Positions 37,830-47,778 of a stretch of DNA of 64,000 bases are shown piece by piece. The translations under genes were made by a program, and so were the position numbers. Below the pieces are notes generated by a model. That model saw only the letters and a program-made list of their open reading frames with translations. It did no database searches and had not been told where the DNA came from. The stretch covers positions 83,240,522-83,304,521 of the forward strand of contig CM070877.1 in assembly GCA_036365515.1 (NCBI GenBank). The letters are read 5' to 3'. Position 1 is the first letter of the stretch, and each line of letters starts with the position of its first letter. Source of the DNA: Torymus aiolomorphi (taxonomy: Eukaryota > Arthropoda > Insecta > Hymenoptera > Torymidae).

Positions 37830-38176
37830 GAAGCACCTGGATCGTCGTCATCGTGGGATCCTACTGATCCCACTACCGGCACTGCCCGATCATCTTCTCG
37901 CAACACCTCCTATTCTTCAACCCATACCTCCATACTATAATGGGTCACACGTAAGCTCACAACTACGATCACGTGTACCTTCCACGTGATTGTTGGTGAC
38001 GCGACTGGAGCTCAAGCGCGACCACCAAGCGAGCGCTCGTGGCACATCAGCCTCGCGCGCCATTCCCGCCCGTTGCCCCCACCGCGCCAACGTTCACCGC
38101 CGTTCGAACGCTTTCGTGGCTTACGCGCTCATTCCGATCCCCACCACGTAGCTGCCGCGACTTCTAGGAATTTCTG
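37830..38176 (+). pseudogene. left-arm copy of the Ser/Pro-rich ORF
   Basis: The plus frame reads APGSSSSWDPTDPTTGTARS, NTSYSSTHTSIL, a TAA, then WVTRKLTT..TFHV, PSERSWHISLARHSRP and SDPHHVAAATSRNF before a stop at 38175-38177. It matches the right-arm ORF 38779-39147 nearly codon for codon, but with one stop and a small insertion. Confidence 0.4.
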
Positions 38177-38778
38177 ACCTTTGATTATGTTTTCGGCTTA
38201 TTCGCATCGTTAACACTCGTCTAGCTTACACGCGGATGCGTTTTCAAATAATTTTCCATTTTAAAATTATTCTAAGATAAATTCGGAGATATGCTACAAA
38301 TTAACTGACTGTTCACTTTTGCAACTCGGTCAGTAAATTCTAAGTAGCTTTATGAATAATGACTCTTTATCCTTTTTACAATACCCATTTTTCTACGCTT
38401 TACAAATATTATCCTATATGTATGACATTTATATGTCTAAATGTATCAAATTCTATGTCTACCCGCAACAATACATAAAGACTTAAAATGCGGGATTCAA
38501 ATAGGAAACCAATAAACTCAAAGATTAGTGTAAATATAGAAAAATATTTGTAAAGTGTAGAACAATCGGTATTGTAAAAAAGATAAATAATAGTCACTGT
38601 TCGTAAAGCTACTTAGAATTTAGTGACCGAGTTGCAAAAGTGAACAGTCGATTAATTTGTAGCGTATCACCGAATTTACCTTAGAATAATTTTGAAATAG
38701 AAAATTATTTGAAAACGCGTCCGCGTGTAAGATAGGCCAGTGTTAATGGTGCGAATAAGATGAAAACATAAGCAAAGG

Positions 38779-39147
38779 TCAGAAATTCCTAGAAGTCGCG
38801 ACAGTTACGCGGTGGGGATCAGAAAGAGAGTGCGAGCCACGAAAGCGCCCGGACGGCGCGGAGCGTTGGCGTGGTGAGGGGGCCGGGCGAGTAATGGAGA
38901 CAGCACGTGGCGCGCGAAGTCTGATATGCCACGAGCGCTCGCTCGGCAGCACATGGAAGGTACACGTGTTCGTAGTTGTCAGCTCATACGTGACCCAGTA
39001 TAGTAGGGAGGTATGGGTTGAAGAATAGGAGGTGTTGCGAGGAGATGATCGGGCAGTACCGGTAGTGGGGTCAGTCGGATTCCACGATGACGGCGATCCA
39101 GGTGCTCCGCAATAGGAATCCATCAGATCATAGCGATGATGCACCAC
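38779..39147 (-). CDS. right-arm Ser/Pro-rich ORF, unknown function
   Basis: A 122-codon minus frame beginning near 39147 (MVHHRYDLMDSYCGAPGSP), Ser/Thr/Pro-rich in the middle and ending SDPHRVTVATSRNF. Its start overlaps by about 12 bp the start of the divergent ORF at 39136. The left-arm homologue retains the reading frame except for one stop. I do not recognise it. CpG-rich composition makes spurious opening possible. Confidence 0.35.
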   Translation of the reverse strand: MVHHRYDLMDSYCGAPGSPSSWNPTDPTTGTARSSPRNTSYSSTHTSLLYWVTYELTTTNTCTFHVLPSERSWHIRLRAPRAVSITRPAPSPRQRSAPSGRFRGSHSLSDPHRVTVATSRNF

Positions 39148-39549
39148 CGGATAACAGTCGCAGGTTCAAAAACACATTGCACGCCAGCATCATCGCTATG
39201 CGACAACGGTCCTGTAGATAGGTATCGTGAAACGGGACCGGCCTCATCGAACAACAGTAGGAAATGCAATTATGACATAGCACGGTGCGTGAGGGATTCA
39301 GATAAATTAACGGACGCTTGGGAACTAATACGTTTTTCAGCGTCTAAGGCACGGTCTGTCCGCACTATGCCTTACTATGAGTCCAACGGACAGACCCGGC
39401 TCGAAACGCTAGTTATTCTAAAAAGTAAAACATTAGTGGGGTCGAATAGACTTCGCGTGGCATCTTGCATGTTGAGGAGTTCATATAGCTTTGCGTGGAG
39501 TACAGCCCACTCTTATTTCCGTGTGTTACAAAACTATTGCCGCTTCTAA
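39136..39549 (+). CDS. right-arm divergent ORF, unknown function
   Basis: A 137-codon plus frame (MMHHRITVAGSKTHCTP, NGPVDRYRETGPASSNNSRK, CVRDSDKLTDAWELIRF, then LRVASCMLRSSYSFAW). It is homologous to the left-arm ORF at 33980-34258 over its first ~80 codons. It lies back-to-back with 38779-39147, so the overlapping starts would share a promoter region. No known domain. Confidence 0.35.
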   Translation: MMHHRITVAGSKTHCTPASSLCDNGPVDRYRETGPASSNNSRKCNYDIARCVRDSDKLTDAWELIRFSASKARSVRTMPYYESNGQTRLETLVILKSKTLVGSNRLRVASCMLRSSYSFAWSTAHSYFRVLQNYCRF

Positions 39550-39924
39550 TCACGATTGTGTATAAGATATTGAAGTGACATTTAATAATATATTACGCAC
39601 CTAGGAAGGAAAAAACTTTAACAGTCCATATCTCGTGTAAATTGCTACCCGAGCCGAAGGCGAAGGTGGCAAACACGAGATGTGGGCTAGCCAATTTTAC
39701 TTCCGCGGTGCGTATACTATTTTTTACGATACCCGTGCCGAAAATACTACATTCGCGTTTTTGAACCAGGACCGAAAGTGGCACTTTTGGCCAGCGTATG
39801 GTGAATAGTATATTGTGTCCCAAGGGCGTAAAGTGGGTCTTTTTAGACCGAAGGCGAGTGCGTTTGCCAACCGAAAGCGAGTACTGCAATCACACCCACT
39901 TAGTCCTTAGGGCACACGACATTA

Positions 39925-40306
39925 TTTGTACCGCAAGTATAGATTTTTGCGTTTTTTCAAAATATCGATGATTTTCCGAAACAATCTTGAAAACTCCATT
40001 CAAAAACGACAGCAGGCGCTTTTTGATTTTTTACCGCGCGGTACTGCGAGCAATGGGCGCTTTTCGATTTTTACCGCCCGCTAGCAGCGGGCGTATTCCA
40101 GCTTTTACCGCCCGCTACTCGCAGTAGCGAGCGCTTTTCGATTTTTACCGCCCCCTACTGCGAGCATCGGGCGCTTTTCGATTTTTACCGTCCGCTACGG
40201 CGAGCAGCGGACGCTTTCCAGTTTTTACCGCCGCTGGATAACATGCGGTCGCTTTCGGCTCTATTAATAGGTTCAAAAAACGCGAAAATCGTGCTTGCGG
40301 TACAAA
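39925..40306. mobile_element. ~380-bp element with TIRs and internal palindromic tandem repeat
   Basis: The inverted ends are TTTGTACCGCAAG and its complement, with the pairing continuing through TTTTTGCGTTTTTT. The interior (40005-40240) holds about five copies of a ~45-bp unit with TTTTTACCGCCCGCTACTGC and GCGGGCGCTTTTCGA, each itself palindromic. It interrupts the right arm of the foldback. Additional non-arm sequence lies at 39786-39924 and 40307-40375. Confidence 0.7.
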
Positions 40307-40389
40307 AAATATATTAATTCCCGATTAAGACCTTTACAAGAGGTAAAATGTACCCTTTCGAAGGCTTTTTATGCAAAATTGCATTTTTT

Positions 40390-40815
40390 TGTTATTTATT
40401 TGTCACACTTATTGAAGTAATTACTGCACGCTGTAGTTAGTACTACACAATCCCTGTAGTAACTACTATAGATTGACTGTAGTACCAACTACGCACTATA
40501 GGTACTAATTTGGTACTACACACTCCCTGAAGTAATTACTACACACTGAAGTTAGTACTATACACTCCCTGTAGTAACTAATACAGACTGTCTGTAGTAC
40601 CAACTACTCTGTGTAGTTACTACTTGTGTACATACTGTAGTAATTAGTACGTATTGTCTCTAGTAGTAAGTACAAAATTCCTGTAGTAATTTTGTGCGGT
40701 TATAACTAGAGTCCGAAATTACTAAAATATTTTTAGTAGTTATTGTGTAGTAACTACTACAGAACTGTACTACAGCGTTTGTGTAGTAATAACCACAGAA
40801 TCTTTTCGTAAAGGA
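40390..40815. repeat. subterminal tandem repeat of the foldback, right arm
   Basis: About four imperfect copies of a unit with GTAGTAACTACTACAG, CTGTAGTACCAACTAC and GAAGTAATTACTGCACAC. The left arm (33464-33545) has a single unit. The units are rich in internal palindromes (GTAGTTACTAC). Confidence 0.8.
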
Positions 40816-40829
40816 AATTACTAGAGATA

Positions 40830-41539
40830 TATCATCTTCACTCATATTTTCGTACCCATTAATCGAACGTTACCATTTTATTTTTTATCAATCCAGCTGT
40901 ACTGCCTTTTGGCGCCTCTGGTTCCTGATAATTTTCCTGCTCTCATGCTTTGATCTGGTCCTCCAGCTTATTCATACGACTGTTTATGTCGTCCTTGAAT
41001 TTCAGGATCGTGTTGGCAGTTTCATCAAAATTCTGGTGTGTGATTTCATACTGCTCCTGGAAATCAGCTCTTATTTTTTTGTCCTCGGAGCTTGTCACTG
41101 CCCTTCTCAAACTTTTCAAGCTTACTCAATATAACTGGAAAATTAAGTGAATTATTAGAATTTGATGAGTTTTCAGAATTATCATTCCAAATGCAATTGT
41201 CTCCGGTTTCTAGCGGATTTTAAGTAGTTTCAATTCCAGTTTCATATTTTTATCTGATTTAACAACTGGGGTGGATTTATTACCTTCCAACTTCAGTTTA
41301 AAATCATTATCAGAGCTGGTTGTATTTTTAGTTGGTCTGCTCGGCCGGCTCAAGCCAAATTCTTGTGCCTTTGAATCATCCAGCTTAGAGGACAGAGTCT
41401 CTTTGTGTTGGCTAAAAGAGGACTCCAACTCCGAAACCACCTCTTCAGACCTCTTTTTATCCCTCTCCTCACGGACAGTAGTCTCCTCCTCAATCGTCGA
41501 ATTATCTGTGATGGAGGATTTAATTTTATAGATAAACAA
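40830..41539 (-). pseudogene. hydrophilic coiled-coil-like ORF, possible copia gag N-terminus
   Basis: A minus frame from 41539 reads SSITDNSTIEEETTVREERD, KKRSEEVVSELESSFSQHKE and a Ser/Lys-rich stretch, stops at 41210, and continues in decayed form (NFPVILSKLEKFEKGSDKLR) to about 40850. Glu/Lys-rich heptad-like text suggests a coiled coil. It lies directly outside the foldback on the side where the copia gag N-terminus is expected, but I cannot align it to a known gag. Confidence 0.35.
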
Positions 41540-41805
41540 TTACTCCTTAACGAACAACAATCAAAGAATAATATTTAAGAACAAAAATTCAATTAACGAA
41601 CATAATCAAAAGAACAGTGTTTTATCACAGACAGCAGTATTGAACTATAGCAAATGCTCTAATACCGAACAACAATTAAGAAGACTGTACTGATTGCTTA
41701 ACTAATCTGTGTTCAAAACTAAATTTGAAACTGATCTTTTTTTTAGATATGTGTAAATAGCTATTTAATTTTCATATGTACATATTTATTCAAGCTTTTC
41801 ATCTA

Positions 41806-42123
41806 TGTTGGAGGTTGTGGATGGGTTTCAGTAAAGAATTATTATTACACGTAAAAGAATGACTGGTTTATTAATGATAACTACGTCGCATCCCTGCGAC
41901 ATGCGCGAGATGTTACATTGTCGGCGTACAAGACTAGAGAGAGAGAGAGAGAGAGAGAAGCGCGTCACTCACTGCTGCTCGAGCTACCTTCTTACTCACA
42001 GACACACTAGGGAGACACACGTGTGTCGCGCGCGCTGTCTGTATTGTAATGGAACTTGAACTCGCTGAGGTTACTTTCGCTGAGTTTCCTTTCGCACAAT
42101 GTATATGTATCACATTCCCAACA
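41806..42123 (-). repeat. copia LTR, left (3') copy
   Basis: 318 bp, TGTTGGAGG..TTCCCAACA on the plus strand. It differs from the right LTR by a GA microsatellite expansion (41938-41960), a small indel near 42010 and scattered substitutions. Confidence 0.95.
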
Positions 42124-42130
42124 CGCCTCC

Positions 42131-42133
<3 letters not shown>

Positions 42134-42198
<65 letters not shown>
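42134..42198. repeat. (TA)n at the end of the copia ORF
   Basis: About 65 bp of TA between the RNase H C-terminus (FTKNLCKDKFIKNKH) and the polypurine tract. It stays open in the RNase H frame as Tyr-Ile repeats, so it would extend the polyprotein tail. Confidence 0.95.
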
Positions 42199-42201
<3 letters not shown>

Positions 42202-43780
42202 TTTATTTTTAATAAATTTATCCTTACATAGATTCTTAGTGAATATGTCCGCTATATTTTTTTCAGTTTCTATCTTTACAATATCGATAACACCTTTTTC
42301 GTAATTCTCGTTTACATAGTGACATTGTACTTCAATGTGCTTAGAGTTTTTTGTTAAGTTACCGAATTTACCTATTGCTACTGCGCCTGAGTTATCCTCG
42401 TATATTTTAACAGGATTTTCAAATGTTGTATTGACGGCGTCTTTCAAGAGATTAATTATAAATAATATTTCTGTTGTCGCTTCAGACAATGCAATGTATT
42501 CAGCAAATGTTGAATTTTTAGTCACTGTTTTTTGTTTCTGTGTTTTCCAATAAATTATATTTCCAAACATTCTAATATCAAATCCGGTGGTTGACTTTCT
42601 GACAATGTTATCGGCTGCAAAGTCTGAATCGACCATACAATCAAGTTTATCCTTATTTGAATTACAACAATAGGTTAATTTTAAATGTTTCGTTTTGTAT
42701 AAATATTTTAATATTTGCATCGCGTATTTAAAATGTGTTGAATCGTAGCAACTTTGAAATCTACTTAAGTAGTTCACGCTGTAAGTTATGTCAGGTCTTG
42801 TACCTGTGCTAATATATAATAATTCACCTATTAAATTTCGATATTTTATTGTTTCATCGGTTTTGTTAGCCTAATCAAGTTTTAAATTTGTTTCCATCGG
42901 AGTATCATACAATCTTGCGTTTTCTAAATTGTACTTCACAGCCAATGATTCTATATATTTCTGTTGACTTAAAGCCATTATACCTTTCTTGTTATTATAG
43001 TCAATGTCGATTCCTATGTACGATTTGATTTTTCCTAGATCTTTCATAAAAATCTGTTCATTAAAGCAGATTTAACTTCATTGATTCTATCTTTATTTTT
43101 ACAGCATATTAAGAGATCGTCTACAAATACTAAAATGTATATAGTATCATCGTCTGTGTTGTTTACATATAAACAGTAATCATAATTGCTTCTTATAAAC
43201 CCAAGTTCACTCACGCATTCATCAAATGTCTCATACCAAGCCTTTGGGCTTTCTCTCAATCCGTATAGTGCTTTTAATAATTTACAAACTTTATTTTTGC
43301 CGGTCTCATAACCTTGTGGTTCATGAACATAAACTTCTGATTTTACTTTCCCGTTAAGGAATACTGTTTCTACATCCATTCGGTCTATAAACAGATTATT
43401 TACGCAACAAAACTTAACAAAATTTTTAACGTTTCCATTTTTCCTACTGGCGAATAAACATTTTCTTGATATTCTTTTTGTTGGAAACCTCTAACAACTA
43501 ACCTAACTTTAAGAGAGTCATCGCCTTTTCTTTCATAGACCCACTTTACATCAATAACTTTTTATTTTGAGGTTTATCAACTACAACCCATGTATTATTT
43601 TTCTTTAGACATTCAATTTCTGAATTCATAGCTTTTGCCATTCTTTAGATTCACTGGAGTTTAGCGCCTCCTCAAATGTATTCGGTACGTTTACATTTAC
43701 ATAATGTATATAAATATAATGTGCTACAGGGTTTCCGTATCTTTGTACCGGACTTTTCTTTCTGTTTGATGTTCTTTTAA
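42199..43780 (-). pseudogene. copia RT (C-terminal part) and RNase H
   Basis: RT motifs on the minus strand include MDVETVFLNGKVKSEVYVH, KALYGLRESPKAWYETF and ILVFVDDLLICC (FVDD, catalytic aspartates present). Then come the connecting SYIGIDIDYNNKKGIMALSQ and RPDITYSVNYLSRF, and RNase H (VDSDFAADNIVRKSTTGF, AEYIALSEATTEI, YEDNSGAVAIGKF, NIADIFTKNL). The frame breaks near 43040 and 43380-43640, and one TAG/TAA lies near 42870. RNase H (42777-42199) is one continuous frame of over 190 codons. Confidence 0.9.
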
Positions 43781-43939
43781 GGGGGTCAGACCCTTTACAA
43801 TTTTCTTTATAAAATGACCTGAGAAAAATTAATTTTCATAATTAGAAATATTTAGAAGTAATATCCTAAAAATATATTCAATTTATGATAAAATGAGACT
43901 CAAAAAAAAATTTTGATCGATTTTAACCAAATATATGGC

Positions 43940-44310
43940 CATTTCAAAATTTTTGCTCTGCCGTCGACTCCAGATTCAGGAACTGCATATATTTTAATGG
44001 CAGAGGTCCTAAAATTTTGGTATTTTATATGACTATTGACTGAGGACTGTACGTATCTAATTTATTTGATTAAATAATTTTTTACGGTCAAAAATTCCTA
44101 AAAAATCTTAAATTTAAGTGAAATTCAGATTTTTTAGCAATCTTTGACCGTAAAAAATTATTTAATCAAATAAAAATTGGATACATACAACTCTTCAGTC
44201 AATAGACATATAAAATACCAAAATTTTAGGACCTCTCCCATTAAAATATATGCAGTTCTTGAATCTGGAGTCGACGGCAGAGCTCAAAATTTTATATTAT
44301 GTAGAAAACA
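43940..44310. repeat. inverted repeat, ~165-bp arms
   Basis: The left arm (GCCGTCGACTCCAGATTCAG .. TTTGATTAAATAATTTTTTA) returns as its complement on the right, centred near 44115. The arms are about 95% identical. Confidence 0.85.
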
Positions 44311-44317
44311 GCTTTAA

Positions 44318-44856
44318 CCTTTAGGCTGCGGGGAAATTTCAGTACAAATTGATCTCTCAGAATATGTAAAATGTATACGTAATATCACTGGATATCTCAG
44401 ATAGAGTCGCTGACCTGACTGCTGGTCCATATATCGACTAGCCCCGCAGGCAACGTAAAGTACAATGTAAAAAAATTTGTCTCTTTTGTTATGAAGATTT
44501 GAGAGGGTATTTCTATGTAATTTCACGCGTTGAATATGAAAAAAATAGTAAGAAAATTCTCGCAGACACTCTTGACCTTGAAAATCACCATTTGAAGGTC
44601 AAATTTCATTCCTACTATAAGTCAAGTTTTTAGACGGTTTTCGTACGTAGTTTGATGTGCTGAATACGTAAAAAATAATAAAAAAATTCTTGTTGATAAT
44701 CCTGACCTTGAAAATCAGTATTTCAAGGTCAAGAATGTTTTGAGAAATTTTAAAACTATTTGTTATGTCTTCAGAACATCAAATTTGATCTAAAAACTTC
44801 AAATATTCTTTGTCTATAGAGTGGTCCATATATCGACCACCCCCGCAGCTAAAAGG
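44318..44856. mobile_element. TTAA-flanked MITE (539 bp), nested
   Basis: Flanked by TTAA at 44314-44317 and 44857-44860, with inverted ends CCTTTAGGCTGCGGGG and the complement of CCTTTTAGCTGCGGGG. A second copy of the terminal text (CATATATCGACTAGCCCCGCAG) lies internally at about 44430. It has three TGACCTTGA/TCAAGGTCA sites (44570-44735). No ORF of note. Confidence 0.85.
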
Positions 44857-46389
44857 TTAAAGATAAAATTACTAAAATACTTTTTTACTTCTTCTTCCTT
44901 ATTTCTTAACTCCATCTCTGCCCTGAAATACAAAAAAGTATTGTTTTTAGCTCAAAATATTTTACATTTAGAACAAATATTCTGGTACCTCAGTATACGA
45001 TCTATCAGACTTGTAAGCTATGAGCACACGTAACAGTCATATCCACATCAGTTAGTCAAGTTTGTTAAGTGGTTTAACATGTAGATCCTTTGGTGCTTTT
45101 CAATCCATATGTTTTTAATAATCTTTATCACATATATTAGATTCTTAACATATACTGAGGTAAATAAAGAATGTATTGAGACATCCAAAATCCTTCATGC
45201 ATGTTATGAAGCCAGTATAGCCATAGCCAAATGCTTGAAAAAAATGTGTATATCAGCAATACTCCTATATTGATCTTCTTTTAATGTCTGATAAGGTGAA
45301 CTTCTTTACTTGTCCTTCATTATTCTTTTTCACATATAATATTATTACTTAATAAAAAGAATACAACTGATACATATTTATTGCAGTGCATAACTGTTTT
45401 TACTTCAGAAAATAAAATGTCAATTATATCAGAGTGAGATTCAAGCAATGGCTGATAATGGTAGCTTTCTGGCAGAAGCGATGGTTCCATAACATTTTTC
45501 TGCACAATAGCATATCTTTCGCTTCCTTTCAAAGTTGATTTAAATCTGTACACTAAATGTTTTTTGTAATAGTCAGTATAGACTTAATTTTTCTTTAGTA
45601 TCAATCCCTGTTATTTTAAGTATAAAGTTTCCAATAAAAGTTCAAGTACTAAAAGCTATTTCTAAAACTTTAATTCAACTGTCACACATATTATTCAAAC
45701 ACTTTTAAAAACTGATTTAAAATACATTTACGTATTATAATGCACTAAATGTTTACTCCCAAATTCGTTGAAAACAATGAAAATTAAGAGCAACACTTTG
45801 TATAGAAAAGGTGCTGATGCTGATATCACAGTGTTTATATGAAATGACAGCTGTGCATGTTTACATTGCTTGCGGACTTTTACATAGGTTAAAATCAGCT
45901 CTGTTACAATAAAGGAGTGAGCTGTGAGCCTGTGAGAGGCTGTTGTTGATAAGTCAGGTTGTTACGGTGCCAACTTAACTGTTATATAAGTTTTAAAATC
46001 AAATTTTTATTTTTGTCAAAAATAACGTCCATAAATTATATTATTAATTTTTTATCTTTATATTAATGTTTAAAATATTATTTTTGGATCTTTTAAAGTA
46101 TATACAGATATTTAGAGTGAGAATTTTAAATATATTAAGAATAGTGAAATGAAAAAAAAAATTAGTAGAAATAATATATGATTATATAATTATGTATACA
46201 AGGGGAAAAATGTAATTTGAACAAAAAACAAATGAAAAGCTTTATCAGTGTTTTATGTATATTCTTAAAACAAAAATAGATAATGCTTTAAAACTAATTG
46301 GGACATATTCTACAAGTATTTTTTTAGTAAAATATGTAATAAAAAAAAAATTGGTTTATCGTCATTCTAAAAGTGTCCGACCCCCTTAA

Positions 46390-47677
46390 CATTTAAATTT
46401 TCATTTGGACAATTGAGAGCATTATCGAAGTTCTCATTCTCATCTTCAATATTTTCGATTTCATCGTTATTATGAATTAAATTTTCATTGTCAAAATCAT
46501 TTTCAGTCTTACTACTTGTTTCACTACTTGAATCATTTGATTCGTCTAAATTTAATTCGAGAATATTTTCATCGTTAACTTTTTCCAAACAGATTATTTC
46601 AGTGCCATCTTCGACAATTTGTACATGTCTTGCATTTATTATTTTATTATTTAATAAGACTCTATGACCATTGTGCGTATATCCTACTAATATACCGCAT
46701 GGGGCTTTATCATCCCATTTTCCTTTTCTCAAAGCTTCTGGTTTTCTAACGAAGACTTTACTGCCGTATATTTTTAAGTTTTTTAAGTTTGGTTTATTTC
46801 CAAAGAATGTTTCAAAAGGAGTTTTATTTTCATTTGAGTTGCCTATTGTACGGTTTTTCAAGTAAGAGACTGTTTTAACGATTTCCGGCCAATATCTTAA
46901 TGGTATTTTGGCCTCTCTTAACAGACATCTGATGAATGTAGGGTGGGCAAGGTAATAATTCAATTCTTTTCTCATTTATAAACTGATAAATTTCCTTATT
47001 CAAGTACTCTTTGCCATTATCGCAATTTAATTTTTTAACTCTTTTATTAAATTTGTTTTCAACTAAATTTACATATTCTTTAAAATAACTTGCAGCCTCT
47101 GATTTGCTTTTGATACAATAAACTCTACTACATTTACTGTAATCATCAATAAAACTTAGAAAAAACTGTTCTCCACCAGAACCTGTTGTTATGTGTGAAC
47201 CATTTAGATTAGTGTGAATTAGCTCTAAAATTTCTGAAGTTTTACTTCTCTCATTTTCAAACGATACATTAGCCATTTTACTTTGAATACAATTTGCGCA
47301 TATTATTACATTATTTTCTAATTTATCTGGTAATCCATCTACCAATTTATCTTTTACCAATTTGTTTAGATATTAAAAGTTGACATGGTCTAATGCTCTA
47401 TGCCACTTTTCTTTTTCAGTTAATTTTATAGAGTTTACATATACATTATTTTCAAAATCCTTATATATGTAACTTTTCATAATATACAAATCATTTATTT
47501 TGTTTGCTCCCGCAACTAATTCTTTATTTTTGTTATAAATCTTTGCATTATCATTTCTATAAACAATAGTATTATTTCTTGTAATTTTTGCAAAGCTTAA
47601 TAGGTTTTTATTAATTCCTTTTACAAAATAAACGTTTTTTAAATCAATTAATTTTTCATTATGATAATTTTTGAAAT
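46390..47677 (-). pseudogene. copia pre-integrase and integrase
   Basis: On the minus strand: LIDLKNVYFVKGINKNLLSF and WHRALDHVNF..CANCIQSKM (the HHCC pre-integrase zinc site, with a TAA inside at about 47375), then LIHTNLNGSHITTGSGGEQF, FLSFIDDYSKCSRVYCIKSK and VKKLNCDNGKEYLNKEIYQF (catalytic D..D). A frameshift near 46930-46990 follows, then LLREAKIPLRYWPEIVKTV, RTIGNSNENKTPFETFFG and an acidic Asn/Glu-rich C-terminal linker. The N-terminal edge is the Penelope-like insertion at 47678-47690. Confidence 0.85.
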
Positions 47678-47778
47678 ATGTTTTTATATTTCTTGTGTGG
47701 GACTCTATTGATGTTAATGAGTACAACTGATACTAGACAACTGATGAGTACAACTCTAGATGGAGTGGCACCTTAACA

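Larger units (their letters stand above)
34253..37831 (-). mobile_element. 3.6-kb inverted-repeat element with PIN/CXC protein remnant
   Basis: The left end (34253-34345 and on to about 35110) and right end (37831 back to 37745, then 37176 to about 36360) are inverted copies, about 0.8 kb each. They contain AACATTAGGATGC, TGTTCAGTGGGCCAATACAG and AATGGGAGGTCGCATCGACA text. A 551-bp element interrupts the right arm. The insertion site in the foldback arm seems to duplicate TATTGC (left CTATTATTGC, right TATATTGCGAAG). The interior carries a broken minus-strand protein gene. TIR form and a protein suggest a DNA transposon of an unclassified type. Confidence 0.75.
33464..40815. mobile_element. 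7.4-kb foldback element inserted in copia
   Basis: The whole segment folds about a centre near 38480. The left arm is 33464-34252 plus 37832-38412; the right arm is 38545-39785 plus 40376-40815. Arms match in reverse order over about 1.3 kb, including text around ACCGCGGAAGTAAAATTGGC, GTTAATTTA/TAAATTAAC and the C-rich region at 37990-38160. Outer ends share TTACGAAAAGAT. The left arm is interrupted by a 3.6-kb inverted-repeat element and the right arm by a ~0.4-kb tandem-repeat element. No transposase of its own is recognised. Long-TIR foldbacks such as Galileo (P superfamily) are a structural parallel only. Confidence 0.8.
43781..46385. mobile_element. TTAA-flanked element (2.6 kb) inside copia
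   Basis: Flanked by TTAA at 43777-43780 and 46386-46389, with terminal inverted repeats GGGGGTCAGACCC/GGGGGTCGGACAC. Removing it with one TTAA restores the copia reading frame across the junction, which confirms the boundaries. Inside are a foldback (43940-44310) and a second TTAA element (44318-44856). No transposase is visible, so it is probably a non-autonomous piggyBac-like element. Confidence 0.9.

Noticed and set aside
40390..40815. Possible CRISPR-like array
   Set aside because: The units are contiguous imperfect tandem repeats without unique spacers, in a eukaryotic transposon arm.
47733..47765. CTGATGAG near the left end of the Penelope-like element as a second hammerhead
   Set aside because: No stem II followed by GAAA fits at the right distance.
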